A stretch of 43,686 nt of DNA, from assembly GCA_049999765.1 (NCBI GenBank), contig JBNGIQ010009464.1:66645-110330 (forward strand). The letters run 5' to 3'. This DNA is from Phaeoceros laevis (lineage: Eukaryota; Anthocerotophyta; Anthocerotopsida; Notothyladales). A model generated the notes under the pieces. It ran no database searches. It was not told the DNA's origin and worked only from the letters and a program-made list of their open reading frames with translations. The translations under genes and the position numbers were made by a program. Each line of letters begins with the position of its first letter. Positions within the stretch are counted from its first letter, which is position 1. This document shows positions 9,414 through 19,892 of the stretch, one piece after another.

Positions 9414-10134
9414 CTCTTAGGAGACTCAATCTGAATATTCTTTAGCATAAAAAACCTTTTTTACCTCTTGGTAAAGAAGTTTTTGCTAAACTAAAAGGAA
9501 AACAGGTAGATGTGCCACTAAAATGGTGAAGTTTGAAAAACTTTCTAATGTGTGTGGCAATGTCATAGCTATACATATGTAGGATGCTTTGCCGGGCCCA
9601 AATAGGTTATAAAGAGGTATGTACTTATGCTAAGGATGTTGGGTAACTTGGGTTATGTATACTAGTATAGTATAGAGTAATAATGCATCGGGAAAAATGT
9701 GAACGGCTAGGCAACAGAATCCATGAGGTGGATTCGTTGGTTTGAAATATCTACTTTTTAGACCTCAGCGCCTAGGTCACGATATCCTCCGGAAAGGCAC
9801 CTGAAGAAGAGAGGGAGGCTCGCGGCGGATGCAGGACCTGCATGACCTTGCTGCACAGTCCTGCAGTCCTCGCTGCCCAGCTGTTGCACACGGCGCTGCC
9901 CTGGCAGCCGCCGCCAGGATGCGGTCGAATCAGCCCGGATAAGCATAGAGCGCCAGCAGCGTAGGCGGTCGTTGTGGTGCTTGAGTGCATTTTCCTGGAA
10001 AACCTTCAAGCCGGTGTTTGGTGGTATGCGCTAGCGTCTCTGCTTGTGCTTTAGGAAGGAGGTGGCTGAGCGCTGCGCGGCACCGTGGTCTGGGGAGAGC
10101 TGTATCTCTCCAGACCTTAACTTTTCTACTCGGC
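9414..10134. other. Intergenic and 5' leader of the PRP38 gene
   Basis: AT-rich up to about 9750, then GC-rich leader. An in-frame upstream ATG at 9985 would add 50 residues with no similarity to the family; I place the start at 10135. Confidence 0.5.
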
Positions 10135-11373
10135 ATGGAAGTCCAAACGTGCGGCAAGCCGATTGACACTTTGCTGGAGAGGGTGCTCTGCATGAACATT
10201 CTGTCTTCCGACTATTTCAAGGAGCTCTACAGGCTGAAGACGTACCATGAGGTGATCGATGAGATATACAATCAGGTTGATCATGTGGAGCCCTGGATGA
10301 CAGGGAATTGCCGCGGACCGTCTACAGCCTTCTGCCTGCTCTACAAGTTTTTCACAATGAAGCTGACGGTGAAGCAGATGCAGGGTTTGCTGGACCACGG
10401 GGACTCGCCGTACATCCGAGCAGTAGGGTTTCTGTATCTGCGGTATGTGGGTGACCCGAAGACTTTGTGGGGCTGGTTCTCTCAGTATGTGACCGACGAG
10501 GAGGAATTTGCCCCAGGATCCAACGGCAGGAAGACAACCATGGGAGCGTATGTGCGAGACCTTCTTCTTGACCAGTATTACTTCGACACTCTGTTTCCAC
10601 GCATTCCTGTGCCTGTGCTGCGAAATTTGACGGGACACTTGGAACGCATGAAGCTCTCTACTCAGCCAGCTGGTGTGACAGGTACAAGCAGCCGCCATGG
10701 TTTGGAGGACACAGCCAGACGACCGCCTTCAGTCAAGGCGGCACTTTCGGTGTCTTTTGGGCAGCGAGCCCCTCACCGTGCTTCCACCCGGGATTCTTCC
10801 CCGGTCCGGAGGAACCTGCCGGTAATCAACGAGCCGCAGAGGAATGGAGATGAGCGTCGAGGGCACAGCAGCAGGGACAGGGATGCTGATAGGGTTAGGG
10901 ATAGAGACAGGGACCGAGACAGAGACCGGGAGAAAGCCAAGGATTCCGAACGGGGTAGGGAACGAGATAGGGCAAGAGATAGAGACCGGGATTATGAGAG
11001 CACCAGAGATCGAGCCAAGGACAGGGACAGAGACAGAAGCCGGGAACGGGGAAGGGACCGTGGTCAGGACAGGCAGGATGATAGATCTAGGGCTAGAACT
11101 AAGGAGAGGGAAAGGGATAGGAAGGGTGATCAAGAGCATGGTAAGCGCCATAGTAGTCGGAGCCGAAGCCCACATAGGAGTGGGAAGGCCGACAGGCACC
11201 GTTCTAAGAGTCCCGTGGCGGACAGGGAGGTTGTGTCAAGCAGATTGAGCAAGCTCAGGGATGTGTACGGTGATGCTAGTGCAAAGGCTAAGGAGTCGGA
11301 TGATTATGTGATCCGGCCCAAAGATGCTCAATCAGAAGATGTCATTCGATTGGGTGCCTCAACCTGGAGGTGA
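10135..11373 (+). CDS. SRL1: PRP38-family splicing factor with Arg/Asp-rich tail (SRL1-like), intronless
   Basis: Pre-mRNA splicing factor of the PRP38B type, acting in the nucleus in spliceosome activation. 412 residues in one exon. Residues 1-180 form the PRP38 domain: LKTYHEVIDEIYNQVDHVEP, GNCRGPSTAFCLLYKFFTMK, SPYIRAVGFLYLRY and YYFDTLFPRIPVPV are all present. Then comes a conserved ARRPPSVKAALSVSFGQRAP block, known in plant SRL1 proteins. Residues 250-365 are a long run of alternating Arg-Asp and Arg-Glu dipeptides, followed by an RS-like patch (HSSRSRSPHRS). The start MEVQTCGKPIDTLLE matches the plant family start. The whole gene has no intron, unlike the neighbouring H2A, USP and SDR genes, which raises the possibility of a retrocopy, but the frame is intact. 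Overlapping frames in the RD region are artefacts of its repetitive codons. Confidence 0.93.
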   Translation: MEVQTCGKPIDTLLERVLCMNILSSDYFKELYRLKTYHEVIDEIYNQVDHVEPWMTGNCRGPSTAFCLLYKFFTMKLTVKQMQGLLDHGDSPYIRAVGFLYLRYVGDPKTLWGWFSQYVTDEEEFAPGSNGRKTTMGAYVRDLLLDQYYFDTLFPRIPVPVLRNLTGHLERMKLSTQPAGVTGTSSRHGLEDTARRPPSVKAALSVSFGQRAPHRASTRDSSPVRRNLPVINEPQRNGDERRGHSSRDRDADRVRDRDRDRDRDREKAKDSERGRERDRARDRDRDYESTRDRAKDRDRDRSRERGRDRGQDRQDDRSRARTKERERDRKGDQEHGKRHSSRSRSPHRSGKADRHRSKSPVADREVVSSRLSKLRDVYGDASAKAKESDDYVIRPKDAQSEDVIRLGASTWR

Positions 11374-11444
11374 TCGTTGTAGTCTTGTATAAAACCACTA
11401 ATGTTGATGACTCTTGTGCACTGGCAACATGGTTGCAAAAAGGA

Positions 11445-11720
11445 GTTGTCTGATTCAGATTCCCTTCAGATTACCTAGGTTGTTAGAAAACATGTGAAAC
11501 TTGATCCCAGCAAAGAGAGGACAAAATTGGTGGTGTGCGAAGTTGCCTGGTTCAGATTTTGTTGTCTCAGGAAGGTGGTGTTGTAGCTTGATGCCCAGCA
11601 GTCCATGGTGTTAAGTACTGAAGGTGTGTGGGGTTGCCTGGTTCAGATGTTTTTTTGTCACTGGAGGAAGCTGTGAAAGCTTGATTCCCAGCGAGTCAAC
11701 GAGTCCGATGCTGGAGGTGC
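11445..11720. repeat. Degenerate triple repeat downstream of PRP38
   Basis: GTTGTCTGATTCAGAT (11445), GTTGCCTGGTTCAGAT (11542) and GTTGCCTGGTTCAGAT (11633) head three diverged copies about 91-97 bp apart. Each is followed by a matching AGCTTGATxCCCAGC block. Probably part of the 3' untranslated or spacer region. Confidence 0.7.
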
Positions 11721-12109
11721 GGAATCACCAGGTATTCAAACACATAAATAAGTGCCAAAAGTGTAGATGTAGAGATTTTGTGATCAGCTGCTGTAGGCTA
11801 TGGACTAGCAAATCAGACCTGAGGATGAACAGTACACTTCTAACGTTCTGCTTGGAGAGCAAACCTTGGAGAACAATCTCTGAATCCGTGCGGACTTCTG
11901 CAAATTTTGTATCTTTTACTCTGATTTTCCACCCTGCCTAGTGTGAAGCAACTGCTGCCGGCTGAGAAACCTAAATATTGCTCCGTTCAAAATTCGCCAA
12001 CCTGGAATGTTACTTTGGATCAGTGATGTGGCAATGGATCGCCAGCGTGTGCACCTCTTGAACCGTACGATGGAGGTGGTTTTGAAATTCAAAACGCTCA
12101 CGGGGGGCC

Positions 12110-12117
12110 TTTATAAA
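12110..12117 (+). promoter_or_regulatory. TATA box of the H2A gene
   Basis: GCCTTTATAAAGGC lies about 130 bases upstream of the H2A ATG and is itself a palindrome. Confidence 0.65.
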
Positions 12118-12242
12118 GGCTTTCCTGGCAGGATTCCTTCGAACGCTCTCGCTTTCTTCTTTTGCAAGCTTCGCGCATTTTGTCCACAGTTCTCATCAGC
12201 TCATCAGCAAGCATCGACTTGCATTTTCGTCGCAGGAAGAGG

Positions 12243-12748
12243 ATGACGGGACGAGGAAAGAGCAGTGGGAAGAAGGCGGTGTCCCGCTCTGCCAAGGCAG
12301 GGTTGCAGTTCCCTGTCGGCAGAATTGCCCGATTTCTCAAGGCCGGCAAATACGCTACCCGCGTAGGTGCTGGTGCACCCGTCTACCTTGCTGCAGTGCT
12401 CGAGTATCTTGCAGCTGAGGTGAGACAGCATAACTCCCGCGTTTCTGGTTCTGTGGTTTCCTGGGTATGGCTTTGTACTACTAGTTCCCTTTAAAATTGA
12501 CCACTGCTTCTTGTATTTTCCCTGAGCAGGTTCTTGAGCTAGCAGGAAATGCTTCCAGAGACAACAAGAAGACGAGGATTGTACCTCGCCATATTCAGCT
12601 CGCTGTTAGGAACGACGAGGAGCTCAGCAGGTTGTTGGGCGCAGTGACCATAGCCAGCGGAGGAGTGCTGCCCAACATTCACTCGGTTCTTCTTCCCAAG
12701 AAGACCGGAGTTGCAGGCAAGGGCGCGAAATCAGCTGCTCCTGAGTAG
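12243..12748 (+). CDS. Histone H2A (two exons)
   Basis: Core nucleosome histone. Exons 12243-12419 and 12530-12748, 131 residues; the 110-bp intron is phase 0 within [12 protein letters not shown], the position used in plant H2A genes. Histone-fold residues are intact: [56 protein letters not shown] and [12 protein letters not shown]. The acidic-patch residues are kept (RNDEEL). The C-terminal tail ends [10 protein letters not shown]: there is no SQEF (H2A.X) and no SPKK motif (H2A.W), and the sequence is not H2A.Z, so this is a replication-type H2A. Thr in KYATRVG, where most plant H2As have Glu, and [10 protein letters not shown] are small differences from the seed-plant consensus. Confidence 0.96.
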
Positions 12749-13621
12749 GCACTTCACCCCGGCGCCTGCGGCTCCCCCTATGGTGTTTTGTAAACACCAC
12801 CATTCTTGCGAAATTTTCCGGCTCCCTCGTCTGGCGTCAAATTTGTCTAGTTTTGCCGCAGTGACATTGCTGATATCTTACCGTCAACAAGGTGAGAAGT
12901 TCTCAATTTTTTCTCACCCTGCATTTGGAAGGGCGTGTAGTTCAGAGCTTGTTTTCTTTCCATTCTCCACAGGAATTTTAGACACCAGCAGATGGATTTT
13001 GTGGGAAAGAAACCTGTGGATGCCTCCCAGTTGCGTAAGTTAATTGAAGCCCTCAGCATCTTGCTTTGGGAGTGGTGAGGTGCAAACCAGCCATGTGGTA
13101 CTCGAAGCTCATTGAAGAACATATGCTTCGCTGAGTCAGGTGCCTAGGCTCTTCATTCGAGAGGATATATTGTCTCAACTCCAGGAATTGGATAGTTCTT
13201 TAGGCCTGGTAATGTCCTACTGCCGTGAAAAGGATCTAAACAGTTATAACAGACCATTTCTCACTATCTCTTGAGTCTCTCCCAGAGATGGACTGGTGAC
13301 CTAAACAAAACAGCACGTCCTTGTCCCTTCCGCTGTTGTCACAAGTTTCCTCTCCACTCTGAAGCAGCAGAGCATCAGCCAGGTTGCAACAACTTGACTT
13401 GCTCACCCACGCTGGTGGTCTCTTGGCAACTAAAGCACATTGCAGCACGGTACTCCAGAGTGCATGCCTAAGCAATTTCCAAATAGCCCCAGCATCCTAC
13501 ATTAGACTACTCCTCATCGAACCTAAACCACATGAATGGCAAAATCATCGGCAAAGCAGAAGCCCCTTGAGATGGTCCAAAAAGATGCACCTAAACATGG
13601 TTCAGCAGGAAGCCTGCAGCA
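12749..13621. other. Intergenic, H2A 3' region and Ycf20-like 3' region
   Basis: About 870 bp with only short frames. No gene recognised. Confidence 0.5.
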
Positions 13622-14197
13622 TCAGCTGGCAAGTTTGAAAGCGTCAATGAAAAGGCCATACGTGAACCCTAGCTTGAAATTGTTGAGCAGCGCAGCAGGG
13701 AAGGTTGGCTTCTTCCGCGTCCGGTAGTAGCGCGTGACATACTCGGTGAAGAGCACACACACGGCAGCAGCTATGACATCGTTCACCCCCAATGCTCCGA
13801 ACGACAGATTAATGGTCTGAGCCACATAGAAACCCCCGAGCAGAGAGATGCCGCCCCAGAGAGCCCTCCGGAAGGGGCTGCGAAAGTAGCCTCTGGTGTA
13901 CCTGGGAAGCAGCCGTATGACATCAACCAGCCGCAGCCGCTCCCGCTGCTGTCCCTGCTGCTGCCCTCCTTGCACTGCCCTGATCTGCACAAGCCGTGAA
14001 GGGCAGGAAATGGGGTGCACGGGCCTGAGGTTGTGCAACCGGGGCAACACACACCTGCCCTGCCTGCACCCTAGCCACAGCTCCCCGCCCTTCAGCAGCA
14101 TTGAGGGCGCCGACTGTTCGTCGGGACCAAACTCGCTCCCTCTTGTGGCATCCCTGTGCTCAAGGCGCGCAACATCGGAGCTGCCGATGGAACACAA
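13622..14197 (-). CDS. Ycf20-like chloroplast protein (NPQ6/NPQ7 family), single exon
   Basis: 191 residues. The C-terminal 100 residues are the Ycf20/DUF565 domain: LLPRYTRGYFRSPFRRALWG, SLLGGFYVAQTINLSFGALG, VLFTEYVTRYYR, then FPAALLNNFKLGFTYGLFID and the terminal DAFKLAS, close to plant and algal members. Three hydrophobic segments suggest a thylakoid or envelope membrane protein. Mutants of family members in Chlamydomonas and Arabidopsis are altered in non-photochemical quenching. Residues 1-90 are basic and Ser/Arg/Cys-containing, fitting a transit peptide. A second in-frame Met at 14101 (MLLKGGELWLGC) is an alternative start. The gene is divergent from the USP gene, with only 150 bases between start codons. 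Confidence 0.9.
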   Translation of the reverse strand: MCSIGSSDVARLEHRDATRGSEFGPDEQSAPSMLLKGGELWLGCRQGRCVLPRLHNLRPVHPISCPSRLVQIRAVQGGQQQGQQRERLRLVDVIRLLPRYTRGYFRSPFRRALWGGISLLGGFYVAQTINLSFGALGVNDVIAAAVCVLFTEYVTRYYRTRKKPTFPAALLNNFKLGFTYGLFIDAFKLAS

Positions 14198-14347
14198 GGT
14201 CGTGATAACTGATGGAAGAAGCCCGTTTCACATTGGACTGCTGTTAAGCCACGTCAGGGAGGCTTACGGGCTGCCTCGTGGACCAGTCCACTTGTGGTAC
14301 GAGTCTGGGTTTCCGGGCATGCTCAGAGATCCCGGAGCGGGGTAAGG
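14198..14347. promoter_or_regulatory. Compact divergent promoter, Ycf20-like / USP
   Basis: Only 150 bases separate the two start codons on opposite strands (more if the internal Ycf20-like Met is used). Both leaders and core promoters must lie here or overlap the partner gene. No TATA box is obvious. Confidence 0.5.
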
Positions 14348-16489
14348 ATGGCGACCAGGAGGACGATCGTCGTGGCGGTGGATGACAGCGAGGCCTCAGC
14401 GTATGCCTTCACCTGGGCCTTCCACAACCTTTTCCGCAAGACGGACCACGTTCTCGTGCTGAGCGCAGCTCCAGTTGTTAGCTCAAACATACTTGCCAGC
14501 CCAAGCTTCGACGCTGCCGGAAGCGGTACGTATCTGCCGTCCATCCTGCAATCAACTGAGCTGGTTCATTCACGGGATTTTTTGACTGCGAGCTGATTTG
14601 ATCGTCTTCACTGTGTCTTAGCGTATGGAGCTGTTCATCTGGCTCACCCGATGGCACCTGAGGCTGCTCAGAGGTGCATCACCGAAAACTTCAAAAGTCT
14701 TGTCCACAAGTACATGGATCAATGTGCTCGCGCCGGTGTACGTTTCCATCCCTGGTTTTACCACTCTATGCAGGCAGGGCTTCAGCTAGTTGAATTGCCT
14801 TGATCTGATTTCATCCTCACAGAACACGTCCCTAGGGCAGGTTAAGGATGCTCTTAGATTGATGATTAAAGACCAGCAGAGGGTAATTGTAGACCACCCT
14901 CTCTTGAATGCAAACCAGGAGAGAGGTTGCCTGTCTGGTCAGGAGTAGTGCAAATGAGGTTTACACACTATGGGGCCCGGGGCGTCTGACAGATATCTTG
15001 CGAAGGTGAGGTTGTTAAAGGTGAACCTGGCAGCTGGATTGTGGATGAAGCCGACCGTGTGGGAGCAGATGTGGTGGTAGTGGGCAGTCACGGCTATGGA
15101 GTTATTAAGAGGTGCCGTGTTTGCTCGTACCCTAGTTTTTTGTGTGAACTTATGGAGCGATGCATCATAAAAGCTCTAACGACGAGCACTAAAACTCCCA
15201 CTACCTTCTTCCCAGTCGTACAGTTCTTGTGGCTTTACCTAGCTTGTGATGGAAAAATAAAGGTAGGGACGGCAGGTGTCTGAATTTCGGCGTCTGATTG
15301 TGGTAGATCTTTGTTTTCAGGACATTTCTTGGAAGCATAAGTGACTATGTCCTGCACCATGCACATAGCACCGTGATCATCGTGAGACTTTCTGAGCACC
15401 TCCAAGAGCATGATCCTTTGAAGTCATCGGGCTTACCAAGGACTGTTGTGCTGGCGGTTGATTTATCCCCGGAGGTACGCTACAAGAGTGTTGAACGAAT
15501 TTCAGGCCCTGAGAGTTACTGGGCTATTCATGAGCACTGAAATTCTGTGGAGCTGCTTGAATCTCTTTTCTTTGCGTGAGCATTGAGCCGCAGGAACAAC
15601 TCCTGGTAGTTTTTTGCAGGCCTCCTATGCTGTCAAATGGGCCCTTGAAAACTTTTGCAACAAGGCAGACAAGGTCATAATTTATCACGTCCAGCCTACA
15701 ACAAGGTTCACACCTCCCATGGGAACTGTACCTGGTGCGTGCCAGCCCTGCATTGGCTGAAATTAGGAGTGCACACTATGAGGTCATGCACAGGGCGCTA
15801 CTGGAATATACTGAATAACCAAAGGTTGTCGCCTTTGACGACCTTATCAAGAATTTGCTTGGGCAGGTCCATTTGGCGTGCAAGAGATCTACCTACCGCC
15901 ACAAGACATCATACAGGATCAAGTGGAAGCGCTGGAAGAAAGCGAGAAGATGGTACAAGAATACATGGCTTATGTTTTGGAAGAGGCCCAGGCAAGCAAA
16001 ACACTGGCCACCGTGAGATTCTTAGTCTCCTGTATCAAACACCACTGACCATAGCGTGCTGCGTGACACATCAACCTGTCTCAGATCGCTTGTGAAGGAA
16101 TGGTAGCGGAGGGACCGACCGAGGTGAAAATCTTCGAGGGGGTGAAATCGCTGAAGGCTGATGCCATCGTCGTAGGTTACCATGAGCACGGACTGCTTGC
16201 CAGGTATATAACAAGCATCATGTGTCTGGACCCACCATACGCATGCTGTTTGTGCAGGGATAGATGGCATGCATGTGCCTTACATGTGCCTAGTTGAGGC
16301 TGAGGATTTGGTCCAGGCTGTGCCATGTCTCATCCTTTCCCACCATTCTACAGGACATTTCTGGGTAGCGTGAGCGATTATCTGTCGCACAGCAGTCCCT
16401 GCCCGCTGATTGCGGTGAAGATGCCCAAGCCAGGCAAACGTGAGGAAGAAGAAAAGGTTACCAGCAATGAGCATGACCATTCCACTTGA
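14348..16489 (+). CDS. Two-domain universal stress protein (eight exons)
   Basis: Nucleotide-binding stress protein with two USP domains in tandem, 360 residues. Exons: 14348-14525, 14622-14737, 14993-15111, 15321-15474, 15620-15734, 15867-16012, 16085-16203, 16354-16489. Domain 1 begins TIVVAVDDSEASAYAFTWAF and ends with the ATP loop GSHGYGVIKRTFLGS, a full G-2x-G-9x-G-S motif (Gly129). Domain 2 begins TVVLAVDLSPEASYAVKWAL and ends GYHEHGLLARTFLGS, where the second Gly of the motif is Glu310, so nucleotide binding is probably lost there. The two halves share intron positions and phases (1, 0, 2 in each); exons 3 and 7 are both 119 bp. The gene therefore arose by internal exon-block duplication. 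The tail PKPGKREEEEKVTSNEHDHS is charged. All junctions are GT-AG and keep the frame. Confidence 0.9.
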
Positions 16490-17760
16490 TGCAGGACATA
16501 TTTAGCGAGGCAGCCAGCTCTCATATGAAGGCTATCTATCCAGGATGCCGTACATCACTCGGGACCCTAGAGCCCATGAGCCATGACAGGCTTCCCAACA
16601 TGAACATCAGCCGAGGTGACAACGTGACACAATGTGTATAGTCTTAGTTCACTTATCTGAACAGTTGCTCACAAACTTCGTAGAAAGTTCCAGGAACAGG
16701 TACCAATGTGGTCATGCTCTACTTGTCCTGTACAGTAGGATCATAGACAGCCTATGATTCTAGACTACATATGACTGTAGGCAACGAAAATCTCTCTCTC
16801 TTTCTCTCTCTCTCTCTCCATCCCTAGACTTTCTCCAACATTTTGTCGGCATGTCGCCCCTGTGAAGTCTCGGCTTCGAGCCTGGCCATGGAGGCGAAAG
16901 GCGGATTGTACAAACCCCAGGAGCAGCCATTTAAGGGGCCTGGATTCCTGGACGGAAGGGAGAACTTCATTACGTGCTGGGACTAGTAATAGAACTAGTG
17001 GAGGGCATCGAAGATGAAAAGATTGGATATGCACGATAATGGCTTTCTACTCATGTACTCTGTTATACTTATGGCTGTTGTGGTTATGGCTGTGTGTTCA
17101 GACGGCCTTACCCAGACTACAGTTATGAATACATCCAAAAGTAGCGGCGCATCTTTTTCCAGGGCAAGTTGCTCGGCTGTTTGATTCAGTTAAACAGTTG
17201 CCACGTCTCTGGTAACCCGGGCCTGGCACCTCTCGTCAGATTACCCCAGAACACTGAGCTTTTTCAGCCGACGATAAAGCTACCTTTTTCTTTGCTCGAC
17301 CCTTTTTTTTGGTAGCTGGTAACTTGCTACAAAGTCTACTTGCTACCATTCGTTCGTTGCTTACAGCCAAACATGGCGCTTTTACATATTTCCAAAACAT
17401 GATGGTAGGTCGTCCACAAGCAAGTGAACATGAGTAATTCTCCTTATCTCCATTGACTCTCCATTGCTAGAAGGTCATTCGAGTTTGGGCAAGAAAATAT
17501 GATACCTTGTGTCCACCTAATTATTGGGTTTTTATCACGTCATAAATTATTCCTTGCGTCCTTCCACGCTTTCACCCATCCACGCAAAACGAACTTCCTT
17601 CCCTCTCTCGTCCATCCACTAGCATGTGAAGTTTATACTAAATAAGAACAAAATTACCTGGTGGAGCTGGAGACCGGAAGGTCGGATACCAGGTGCAGCT
17701 TCCAAGATGATTCAGGAATCAGGAATCTCAGGAGGCCGAGGAAGTGATGGGAGAATGAAT
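16490..17760. other. Intergenic with a CT microsatellite
   Basis: No gene recognised over 1.27 kb. A (CT)n tract interrupted once lies at 16791-16818. Confidence 0.5.
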
Positions 17761-17762
17761 GG

Positions 17763-19892
17763 GTGGTTGCAGTCATAGAGCATGTGAATTCCGCTCTAGT
17801 CCAGTCTAGAACAGCAGGTCGAGTTTCCTTTTCCGATTTACAGTTGAACCGGTCTGCTGCTGTGCTGCAATCGGACCGGATTTTTTTCTATCCGAATCGT
17901 TCCTTCGCGCCTGGCAACACGCCGATGGACGTGCCGTGGGATTTGAACACCGCTACCAAACAACGCATTCCGACGTCACCAAATGCCTCTCCCAAACGGA
18001 CTTTTGGAGCTTCTCCGAACCTGCCACCAGCCCTGCAGGCCCGGGGCACAAGAGTTACCACGTGGGTGATGATTGACGGTTGGAGCCCGGGGGGATATTT
18101 CTACCACCCCCCTCAAAGCGGTTACGTTATATTATTGGCCCAAACCGGCCCCGTTCCTGAAACGGGCACGCGGCGTCGGAGACCCGTCCCGTTGCTCCAT
18201 TTACACCGCGTGGAATACCGCCACCAGGTTCCTGGGCTGTGCGGCCCAGAGTGGGTCCGTAGGGAGCATCCGCCCACTTACGCATGGATGACTACTCTAA
18301 TGAGGGGATCGAATCAGGCCGTTCGTCCATGCCCGCCCGCGATTTGGCATCATCATCGGACGTGGCGTATATTTAGGAGGGTTGGTACAGGACCCGGCGG
18401 AGCAGGGCCGGCCTGGGCAGGTGGGTTGGTGTCGTGGTGGAGTTTCCCATATTTAGCCCAACCAGATGGGAATGGAGGCTCGGCTAAAAACTGCCGGCCG
18501 AGACGAGGTTCGTCGAGTGGCCAATCATAGCTTCGCTCGCGTTGACGTCCCCGCCCATACGTGAACGAGGGGGGACTTCGGAAAGCGGAATGCCGGCGTC
18601 ATCCTCCCTCGGGTGGCTCGGGCCGAGCCTGCCTGGCGGGTTGACCGAACCTGCTAGTCCCGGCGGGGCGCCCGACCGGGTCGCTTTGATGCGGCATTGA
18701 TGTGCTGCGATTCGTTGAATATTCCGGTGCTCGGGACTCGGGACCTCCGAGCCTCGGCGCCGAGGCTGCAGGCCCGGACCCGGAGCCCGCTCCGGCCAGG
18801 CTGGGGGCGCGCTAAAATTATCGCCAACAGCCAAGCAGCCGTGTCTGCCAGGCTCTTTATTTTGCCTGCTCTGACGCGCTCCAGCCTGCGGCGCTCCGGT
18901 CTCTCTTCTCTCTCGTTGTTGCCGCTTGCTTCGCTTCCCTCGCCTTCGCCTTGTGTTCCTTGCCTGGCGCACACTCGAGCTTGCCTGGAGGTAGCGCGGT
19001 CCGCGCTGGAGCGGGCGAAGAAGACGGCGGGACGCGCAGGAGAATCGTAGGCCCGGTGCGTCGCAACGGAAGCAGCTTCCCAGCTGCTGTTGGTCTTCTA
19101 CCTGGAATGGGCGGCCAAGGTGTGATGAGCCACCACAACCAGCAGCAGCCGTGTTGCCTTGCCGTGGACGGCTTCGCTGTGGAGGCAGGGCAGGCGGACG
19201 CGGGAGACGACGCCATAGCAGGTGCCTTGCGGGTTTGAGAGGAGGATCGCGGCTTCTCTTCTTCCGGCCGGCCGACGTCGGAGGAGCGCTCTTTGCTGTC
19301 GTGTTGAGGAGGTCTCGGTGTTGGGCGTGGCTGCTGGAAGCTCTGCGGTTGGAGGGTGGTGGCCTGCCGGAGCCGGCTCCGGGAGCTCGGCTGGTGGATG
19401 GTGGAGGCACAGGTGTGAGCTCAAGTGCACCGGGCTTGAGAGGAGGCGCTTGCAGGTGAGCTGTGGCACGAGAATGGGAGTGATGGGCTTGGAGCTGGGG
19501 GGCACGCGGCGCGAGGGGCAGCTGTGGGGAATGTTTGAGGGAGGGTCAGTCATGGTGGGCACAAGGGGCTGTGCGGGAGGTGGAGATGCTTAGCTGCAGG
19601 GTTGCCTTTTCGTCTTGCAGGGAGGGGAGGTGTGGGAAGGGGAGTGTGATCTGACTTCCTTGGGTCGTGGGCGTGGGCGTGCGTGCATGCTTAGAGGGAT
19701 GCTATGAGAGATTGGTTTGGGTCTGTGGGTGTCTTGCAAGTCGTTACTGAATACAATGTTCTTGGCTGTGGCAGGTGACTAGCGGCCTCCCTCGTGAAGA
19801 ATCGGACTGTTGTCGTTTGTGGCAACTTGAGTAGGTGGTAGATAGCCAGCTAGATATATAGAAAGCAGCGTTGGGAGCAGACGCTGCCACCT
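17763..19892 (+). promoter_or_regulatory. GC-rich promoter and leader of the NT-C2 gene, with a likely leader intron
   Basis: CpG-rich DNA with long overlapping frames on both strands and no recognisable domain. A good donor (TTGCAG|GTGAGC, intron from 19456) and acceptor (GCTGTGGCAG, to 19774) bracket a T/G-rich 319-base stretch that would make a 5'-leader intron. The transcription start probably lies near 18840-18900, where a CTTTATTTTG stretch breaks the GC-rich sequence. These are inferences from composition and splice consensus. Confidence 0.4.

Noticed and set aside
9985-10134. 50-codon N-terminal extension of the PRP38 frame
   Set aside because: The family start MEVQ/MEIQ is at 10135; the extension shows no similarity.
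10729-11248. Overlapping frames on both strands in the PRP38 tail (hydrophobic/Pro-rich on minus, Gly/Thr/Glu-rich on plus)
   Set aside because: They are shadows of the Arg-Asp/Arg-Glu codon repeats of the true frame.
14180-14345. Plus-strand frame MEHKVVITDGRSPFHIGLLL overlapping the Ycf20-like start
   Set aside because: Short, overlaps the divergent promoter and has no family match; likely chance.
17763-18530. 255-codon open frame on the plus strand
   Set aside because: GC-rich region with equally long frames on the other strand; composition is Pro/Arg/Gly-rich and no domain is seen. Treated as promoter DNA of the NT-C2 gene.
18484-19410. 308-codon open frame on the minus strand
   Set aside because: Low-complexity Arg/Pro/Ser text opposite a GC-rich leader; no motif and no plausible promoter.
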